Source: Cyanodermella asteris
Lineage: Eukaryota > Ascomycota > Lecanoromycetes > Ostropales > Stictidaceae
Reading direction: 5' to 3'
Length of the DNA stretch: 64,000 nt
Assembly (NCBI GenBank): GCA_900618795.1
Contig: UYJD01000006.1
Coordinates: 1,589,256-1,653,255 of the forward strand
A program made the position numbers and the translations under genes. The notes under the pieces were generated by a model. That model was not told the DNA's origin and ran no database searches. It saw only the letters and a program-made list of their open reading frames with translations. This document shows positions 56,704 through 64,000 of the stretch, piece after piece (position 1 is the stretch's first letter; every line of letters begins with the position of its first letter).

Positions 56704-58248
56704 ATGACCGAGGCAGCTGTGCAGTACAAAGTCTTCATCAAGGTACCCTTCAACAGAGGCGACTTCATCGACCCTCCCGATCCGAACTGGAGCTCCACCA
56801 AAGACAAGGAGCTATGGCGCATCTTGTCATCGACATCCAAAGGCAAAGACATCGACTGGCATGGCCTTGCCGATAAATTTGATGTCACTCTCCCGTTCTT
56901 ACTTCAGCAAGCAGCATGGCTGTATGAACGGCAGCTATCACAGGTCCGAGAGCAGCTTCGCAGGGTCAACAAGCCTTCCCTCTCGGCGAATGCATCACCC
57001 AGTCCACCTCCACCATCAGAATCTATTATGGCCAGTTCTGCGGGGGCTCCAGCCGCCCAGTCTATGAGACGAGGGCCCAGTGCGGGGCAGGGTTCCTTGG
57101 GTAGACCGCAGTCGAATCTGGCGCTCCGAACGAAACGAAGCGACGATGCTGGGCAGAGTTCACCTGCGGCCAGCCCGGTTCCGGAGCGTCCACAGCGTGG
57201 TATGTGAATGCCTTGTATGGCCGTTCAAACGTCCAAACTGACATGGTACCTAGTTCCATATTCTCGCACTGCTTCTGCCAACACCATCACTCAAATCCAA
57301 AAGTCTGCTCTTTCGCCCGTCGCTGCCTCCAGCCCGAAATCTCCTATCACCGGCCAAGATTCGGTCATCCGTCGACCCCAGCCTCAGAACAGACAGGCCA
57401 TCAGCCCGATAAGTGATTCACCCAAAGCATCACCATCACCTTCCGAATCGTCCTCGGAGGATGACGCTCCACCACTGGGCCAATCTCGAGCTTTTCAACG
57501 CCGGCCTCGCTTCCGCAGCATCATGATCAAAGGCAAAGGCAAAGCGCCAACAGGAGGACGAGGTCTTGATTCGGTAGCCGATGTAGCAGAAGATTCCGAA
57601 GACTCGGACTCTGGATTCCTTCCATTTGCCGCCGCTCCGGCATCTCAAGGCATGACCTCGAAATCAGGAGTGGCTAAACCCACCGCGACGGCCTCATCAC
57701 GACCAACCGGACCAACACGTACTTCAGACATTGCAGGCCAATCCCACGTCTCAGCTCAGACACAACCCCAACGCACCACCCGTCCCTCCAACGACAGTCC
57801 CGGCCGTAACCGACCGAAACCAAAACCAGACTCCGACCCCGCCTCCCCAACCTCCGCCTCAGCCTCCGCCTCAGCAGCCTCCCACTCCTCTCAAGGCATC
57901 TCCGTCTCCGCCTCCCACCCATCACTACCTCCCAACGACCACCGAGCCGCGCTCGCCGCGCTATCGCCCCGTCAACGCCGATCCGTGGCCCGAGACGGCT
58001 CCGATACCGGAACCCCGAGTATGGGAAGCAGTTTCAGCGATTTGGACGATGCGAGCGTGAGCATGAGTGCGATGGAGGAGGCGTTGGCGCAACAGATGAG
58101 GGGCGGGAATGGTGGTGGGGGTGGTATGGGGAACGCGGCGGCGAGTGCGCTCAGGGGCAGTCTAGCGGTGGGGATGAATATGGGTGGGTTGTGGAAGGGG
58201 CGGAGTGCGGGTGGTGGGAATGGGCAGGGCAGGGGGCAGGGAAGGTGA
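56704..58248 (+). CDS. ATG29: Autophagy-related protein 29
   Basis: Exons 56704-57199 and 57254-58248 (intron GTATGT...CCTAG, phase 1) encode 496 residues. The conserved Atg29 domain is at about 8-85: YKVFIKVPFNRGDFIDPP, SKGKDIDWHGLADKF, DVTLPFLLQQAAWLYERQL. Atg29 joins Atg17 and Atg31 in the scaffold that starts autophagosome formation at the phagophore assembly site. The rest is disordered, Ser/Pro/Thr-rich with an acidic patch (SESSSEDDAP), as in other filamentous fungi. It ends in a Gly/Met-rich tail (MRGGNGGGGGMGN). The disordered tail is the likely site of regulatory phosphorylation. Confidence 0.93.
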
Positions 58249-60355
58249 GCTGAAATGGTGTGAGTCAGTCCTGATGTGATGCGCAGCAAGGTTATCCCGC
58301 CTACTTGACAGCATCAGCTGCAAAGTCTGGTTGGGTGTCCTTGCTTTTGGAATCTAGCCTTTTGTGAATACTGTACATCTCGGAAATGGGATGACCAAGT
58401 GGACTTGTCAGCAAAGTGCTTCGTCGCCGATGCCCTGACGGCCGTCCTTTCTTCGCAGATGTACCGGGTAAAGAGTGTCCTCACAGTACAACATTTGTGC
58501 CTTTACACAAGCTCCCAATATTGCATAATCCCGCAGCATGAGTGCACTGTATACAAGCAACAGACGGCGGTGGTCAGCACGTACTTGCAAAGTCAGGGCA
58601 GAAAACGAGGTATCCCGTCAGCTCTGCCATATCGAAGCCCTAAAAGAGAAGGTAGTCAGTACTGCGGTGGAGTGAGGCCAGCCTCATGGACTCTCTCAAT
58701 GGAACACTTCCCTGCCGTACGTTTCCAACTTTTTTTTTTCCCTTTTTTTCTCCTTTTTTTTTCTTTTCTTTTCAAATCTGTCGTCCAGCTTATGGTTTTT
58801 TGCAAGCGTGCATCTACGAGGGAAGAGTCTACTACTTTGGTGGCAAGGCCCGGTTGTTTGGAAAGATTTTCGGTCCCATATTGCGGCAACTTTCTGCGGA
58901 GGACCCCTGAATTCCGAGCTGGTAGGAGAAATCTGCCACTGGCTTTCGCCAACCCCCGTGTTGCGAGCGTATACATGGCATGTCACTCAGAGACAGCGTG
59001 TAGGCATCACGGGAGGGCAGCTTTGATCTGAGGAGGCTCGTGGCTGGATGGCTGAATGGAGCGTATACATTAGTTGAGTGGTGACCGGGCCAGGCGTGAG
59101 TGTTTACAGGTCGTGTCGAGGAATGATGCGTTACTGAATGCCATCGTTTTCCATGTCGCGCCACAAAGCCATACCGTTACCGCGATCAAGTAGATGATAG
59201 AAGTAGTGTGTCTAGGTTCGCCAAAGCTGTTTATCTTCCGTGGTCATGGGAAAAGATGAGTGTCACATGGAGAGGTCTGAATTCCTATGATCACGTACGG
59301 CTATCTGTGAGCCCGTGTGAGGCATCCCGTCGCCCTGCCCTATCTGAGATCCAGAGCGGAGAAGCTGTGCCTAGGAGGGCGACTAGCGCACGCATCTCGC
59401 CGAACGTTTTGATCCCTTTTTTTGGTCCCGCACTACTGCACGACAAAGAATGTACTCAATTTTGAGTAAATTGGGAATTTTGACCATCAAGTCTCCGAAC
59501 ATATCACAGACCCAGCTTAAGCGGCTATCCGTCGTTGTCTAGACAAGAAGAAATGCTACCGTCCTGAGTAAGCTCCTAACAGCCTGGTGATTCTCTGGAA
59601 AAGAGGTACCACGTCTGCGGAAGAACAATGCACAGCCTCGAGCCAAGGTGAAGCCACCTCAGAGACAATGATACAGATGGAGGTCATTAAACCGCGCCCC
59701 GGCGGCTTCTTCAGTATTTGGACTCTGGTGCGAGGTATATCGTTTCGTTGGCGGGGCCTGATTCTCACTCCTGATTTCAGCGATCTACAGGCCTCAGTTC
59801 TATAGCTTTTTGTTCAGCGAAAGATAGAGCTCGGAATGAAGCAGCCCTCAGTCATACATGCAGAGTATTTCATCCTGGGATTGTTGTCCTCAAAGCTTGT
59901 CTTGAAGTCTGAATCTCTGGATTATGATTGATATATTCCTTCGAATGGTCATCAGAAACGCCGGTGATGCTGCAAACCTCCGCAACTCTTTTGGCGAGGC
60001 CGCAGAAGCACCGGGTATATAAAGTGACGGCAGTCATACCACGCACCAAGTCGGTGATTCCCGTTACCCTGCTCTCTGTACATGGGAACAGGTGCAAGCC
60101 AAGTGAAGGTTTTCTGAGGCGGCAGTAGAGCGATGTCGTCTGGCGGGCAAAGAATAAGGCCGCCAGGCGACAGACCACGTGACTTCGTGATGCGTCGCGT
60201 CACACTCGCGCCGTCGCGTTAAGTGGCGGCCCGCCTCCATGCATCTGATCACTCACAAACTGATCGCAAGAAGACTCCACCCTCGCTCTGTTACCAGACA
60301 CCTGTAAATACCACGAAAGAGCCTTGCCGCATGACATGCACTGAACTTCATGGCA
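58249..60355. other. Intergenic
   Basis: About 2.1 kb with no supportable gene. A long T-rich tract lies at about 58729-58775. The frame running over it gives Phe/Leu-rich or Lys-rich translations that are artefacts of the tract. Confidence 0.5.
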
Positions 60356-63073
60356 ATGTCTGACCCTGCTGGACCTGAAGAGGTTGCGCCAGCGCCAGGT
60401 CTTTTCGCTCAGGTCTGCTTCCATATTGTCGAGAGCGACGGTCTCTCGGCTGAGCGTATTTCTGAGGTATGTCATGTCCGAGGCGCATCTTTCAGTAAAC
60501 ATCCACATGATCGGTAGCACCGTCTTATTCCGAATGCGCTCTAACAAGACCAGATTCAACGCGTCCTCATCGAAAACGGCGCCGAGCAACACACACCCCC
60601 ATCGCGAAATGCTCTGTTCAACCTTACGGGTCTCACGCATGTCATTGCTACGACAATCGACTTTGAGGGTTACGATGCACTGGAGGAACATTTGCTCAAT
60701 ATTGTGAATCCGGAATGGGTCGATCACGCCTTAATCCGCAGAAAGCTACCGAACCCGAAGCAATACAACCCAGATCCGCGCATGTTCTTCTCAGGCTTGA
60801 TTGTGACTATTGCGGAGGACATACCCGAAGGTGACAAGGATGCTATTATTGGCGGTGTGCTGGCGATGGGTGGCCTCTACTCTGCTGCGATCTCGAGAAT
60901 GGTCACGCACGTGGTGGCTCTGACCACAGCTCCAAAGAAGTGCGCGGTGGCGATTGAGAAGAGCCTGGATTGCAAGATCGTTCTTCCTCATTGGTTCGAC
61001 GACTGTCTGAGGTTACAAACCAAGATCGACGAAGCTCCATACACTCTCCCAAACCCAGAACTCACGGATGGTGGCATACCAAAGCCTCCGGCCAAGGTCT
61101 CACGGCCGGATCTCGTCACATCGATGTACCCACGCCCGGCTGGTCTGCCTCGAGTGGAAGGAAAGGACAGCGAGCGAGCAGCCAAACTTAGCGTCTTCAA
61201 GGATCGCAGCATTGTACTACTGGACGACCTTGAGATCTCCAAGCATCTACGAGCGAGCATCGAAGACATGATCCATACCGGAGGTGGACAAGTTGTCACA
61301 GACATTCAAAAGGCAGAGATTCTGGTATGTCAATATCGACAGTCGGTTGCATACCGAACAGCATCAAGTCAAGGCAAGACAGTAGGCAATCTCCAGTGGC
61401 TGTACCACATGATCATTCACAACAGATGGACCAACCCAACGCGACGGCTCCTCCACTACCCGATTGTGAGGAGTGGACTGCCCGGATTCGAAAACTACCG
61501 CCTGAGTCTGTCAAATTATAGCGGCGAAGCTCGCGTGTATCTGGAAAACTTGGCCAAAGCAGCGGGGTGCGAATTCACGAAAGCGTTCAAGATGGACAAC
61601 ACGCATCTTATCACGGCGCATAAACTCAGCGAGAAGTGCGATGCAGCACGAGAATGGGGCATTAATATTGTCAACCATCTATGGCTGGAGGACTCGTACG
61701 CCAGATGGAAGATTCAGCCACTCACAGACCCTCGCTATACACAATTTCCCGAACGGACGAATCTCAGTGAGGTGGTTGGACAGACGCCCATCGACAAGAC
61801 TGTCCTCGAGAAGTATTTCTACCCGAAAGCCTCGAATCACCCTGTTGCGATGGAGGATCTGGAAGACGAAGATGAGGATCTGCAAGCAGACAACGATGTT
61901 TTCATGACCGCAGATGGACCACGTGAACAACCCGAGGAAGAGGACCACGTCAGCGTGGACGGCAACGTGATGAAAGACAAAGACCAGAACATTGCAGTCG
62001 GAACTTCTGCCAACGATCCCGAAACGCCGGCTGCAAAGAGTGGAAAGCTCAACAGGCCAAACAAGAACACGAAGCAGCCCAAAACACCTGCTCCCCAGGT
62101 ACAGCCTGATGGCAAGGAAAATGAGACGCCGGTACCTACAACAGGCCGTACCGCCAAAAGTCGTGCAGCCGCAAAACTCCACGACATGGCGGATGATATT
62201 GAGCTGTACAATAAGGAACGGAAACGAGTCGGAGGCGTCACACACGGCGGCAGACGCTCGAGAGACGACACAGTTGACGATCGGCCCCCGTCGCGCAAAC
62301 GCTCCGCATCTGTAGCAGATGGTCCCGACTCAGATGTTGATTACGAGTGTCCTCAAAAGAAGAAAGCAAAACCGCCCCCACCCATGAAGTTAATGGTCAC
62401 GGGTTGGGAAAGTGCTGCAGCTTCCAAGGCGAAACTACGTGATCTAGGCATCCTTCTCACTGACGACTACACAAAATGCACGCATCTCGCAGCCGCCAAG
62501 ATCGTTCGGACGAAGAAGTTTATGTGCGCTTTGGCTTATACACCAAAGATCGTGTCCATCAAGTTCGTCGAGGCTTGTCTCGAGAAGCAACAACTGCTCG
62601 ATCCTGATAAATACCTCCTCGTTGATAAGCCCGGCGAGAGGAACTACCACATCTCGCTGTCAATTTCCCTGGCCCGCGCTCGTAAGAATGGACGGAAGCT
62701 GCTTGAGGGTATGACGATTTACGTGACCAAGGACATTCACGGCGGCTTCGAGACATACGATGCAATAATCAAGGCGAATGGTGGTCAGCCGTTGATGTAT
62801 CAAGGCCGACCAGGCACTGTGCAATCACGAAGAGAAACCGCCAAAGAAGATGACGACGAGAGTGAAGATGTCGAAATGAATGCAGACGACGATGCACTAT
62901 ACCTCATTCGTGGTGATACTCCAGCAGAAACGAAGATTGGTGACAAGTTCGTCAAAGCTGCTATCAGCAGTCACTGGAAGCCCCGTGTTGCGAGCACCAA
63001 TTGGCTTCTTGACTCGGCGTTGGCGCAGAAACTCGAATGGAGGCCTGAGTACGAATACCATCACGAAGTATGA
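60356..63073 (+). CDS. RTT107: Six-BRCT genome-maintenance scaffold, Rtt107/Brc1-like
   Basis: Exon 1 (60356-60466) and exon 2 (60554-63073) join in phase 0 to 876 residues; the first BRCT starts in exon 1 (FAQVCFHIVE...). Four BRCT repeats fill the N-terminal half. The second has FFSGLIVTIA...THVVA...VLPHWFDDCL, the third SIVLLDD...LQWLYHMI, and the fourth RLSLSNYSG...HLITA...VNHLWLEDSY. A charged disordered linker follows (about 440-600), with acidic and Lys/Arg clusters. Two C-terminal BRCTs begin KLMVTGWES and LLEGMTIYVT; in Rtt107/Brc1 this pair binds phosphorylated H2A. The four-plus-two layout is diagnostic of the family, which supports replication-fork repair with Slx4 and Smc5/6. Confidence 0.93.
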
Positions 63074-63421
63074 GCAAAACACCATTATCGGTCGAGCGAC
63101 GTTTGCAGGGGAGAACACCATCAGAAGTGAGACGGCTTCTTGTGACAGGACTGTATGTATGGGTTGCATTAGCGTGATACCCACTTTTATGTTTGCATTT
63201 CAGCGTTGGCGCTTGGACCGAGCTACAGCTTCGGGCGAGTGATTTTATGACGGTTATGAATGGAACATATTTGCCAGCCCTGATTTGAGTCATCACTGAC
63301 CTGCGATACTGAAAGTGAACTAGTTTACAGGAAGTGAACGCGACGTAACAGATTCCGGCGATGCCCCTGCATCGAGTGGCGAAAGCATCAAAGAATTGGC
63401 CGTCATGTCCTAGCTATAGCG
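63074..63421. other. Intergenic between convergent genes
   Basis: 3' flanks of two convergent genes; nothing else seen. Confidence 0.5.
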
Positions 63422-64000
63422 TCAAGAATCTCGTGTTACAACATCCTTGAGAGACTTGAAGATGGCAGGAGGCGGGTAGGGCATGCACTTCGCCATGATG
63501 ATGGCCTCGAAAGTGAGATAATCGTACGACGCAGCTTCCGATCCCCCTCTCTTCGACACAATCTTTCCACACCCCAGCACTCCCTGCGCATGTGAAATGT
63601 GATGCTTAACCATTATCGCGCGAGTTTCTAAACCTCACCACCACAGCCGCGAACGCCGTAAACGCGCTCTTCTCGAGCGGCCGCTTCTTCTCCGCCTTCG
63701 CCACTTTCGATTTTGTGGGTTCGTAGACGATACTTGCGGATCCCGATCGGACCGACGGTCTCTGTGATCCCGTGGGCGCGATTTTCGGTTGCGTTGGGTA
63801 TTTTGCGCGCGTGGTTTGGGTTTGTGGTGAGGTGTGAACAGGCCTTCTCGAAGGAGGAAGTTGGTGATGCGGATCGCTTCCAGGGCGTTGGGTGAACGCG
63901 CAGAGAGTGATTTTAGAATCTTCGGCGTCCGAGTCTTTGCTGTCGGGGGAGGTTTCGGACTCGTCTGACTCGTCTTCGTCGACGATACTCGGGTTTGGGG
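63422..64000 (-). CDS. 3' part of an unidentified gene (5' beyond window)
   Basis: Two exons, 64000-63639 and 63583-63422, separated by a 55-base intron (GTGAGG...CATGCGCAG, phase 0), keep one frame open for 174 codons. The upstream part is acidic and Ser-rich (DEDESDESETS), then Pro/Gln/Arg-rich and disordered. A conserved-looking C-terminal segment follows across the splice: KSAFTAFAAVV, GVLGCGKIVSKRGGSEAASY, DYLTFEAIIMAKCMPYPPP, ending TRDS. I do not recognise the family. Confidence 0.6.

Noticed and set aside
58656-58986. Lys-rich or Phe-rich ORFs
   Set aside because: They come from a T-rich tract read on either strand.
60200-60727. 175-codon minus-strand frame
   Set aside because: Antisense to RTT107 exons whose BRCT sequence is clearly on the plus strand.

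Overview
The window looks like nuclear DNA of a filamentous ascomycete (Pezizomycotina). Genes are on both strands. Introns are few and short (about 49-111 nt), with GT...CTAAC...AG signals. The gene set includes two HET-domain genes, a GH18 chitinase, Atg29, a Boi-type scaffold, Rtt107/Brc1 and a fungal MFS family. The class cannot be fixed from sequence alone; Dothideomycetes is a guess. All exon joins below were worked out by hand from splice signals and reading frame.

Layout. 0-6 kb: the end of one gene, a possible small secreted protein, an internally duplicated Cys-Pro protein, and a type II membrane M28 peptidase. 8-13 kb: a Boi1/2-like SH3-SAM-PH scaffold and ribosomal protein eS21. 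13-19.5 kb: gene-poor, one hypothetical ORF. 19.5-29 kb: secreted chitinase, a frameshifted HET gene, an MFS transporter, an SDR oxidoreductase and an orphan polytopic membrane protein. 30.7-40.8 kb: a tandem array of four diverged genes (here REX-A to REX-D) plus one decayed fifth copy. Each joins a CHORD-like Cys/His zinc module to a Rex4/ISG20-type DEDDh 3'-5' exonuclease domain. 41-43.5 kb: a peroxisomal-type alpha/beta hydrolase and a small secreted crystallin-like protein. 44.5-47.5 kb: an assembly gap, a broken ankyrin gene and a short interrupted ORF. 49-51 kb: a Gcn4/CpcA-type bZIP factor with upstream AUGs. 54-64 kb: a second HET gene, ATG29, an RTT107-like six-BRCT protein and the 3' part of an unknown gene.

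The main novelty candidate is the REX array. All copies share one zinc-module spacing, and the three full-length copies A-C share two intron positions. Two copies have single-residue changes at the exonuclease metal-binding pair (D to G in REX-A, E to K in REX-C). REX-C also has a frameshift. REX-B and REX-D keep all motifs. This fits a locus evolving by duplication, loss of catalysis and decay. Several genes here carry one-base breaks, so assembly error must be excluded before calling them pseudogenes.

The remaining genes are mostly unrelated housekeeping or accessory genes. I see no biosynthetic cluster, rRNA, convincing tRNA, intact transposon or CRISPR.
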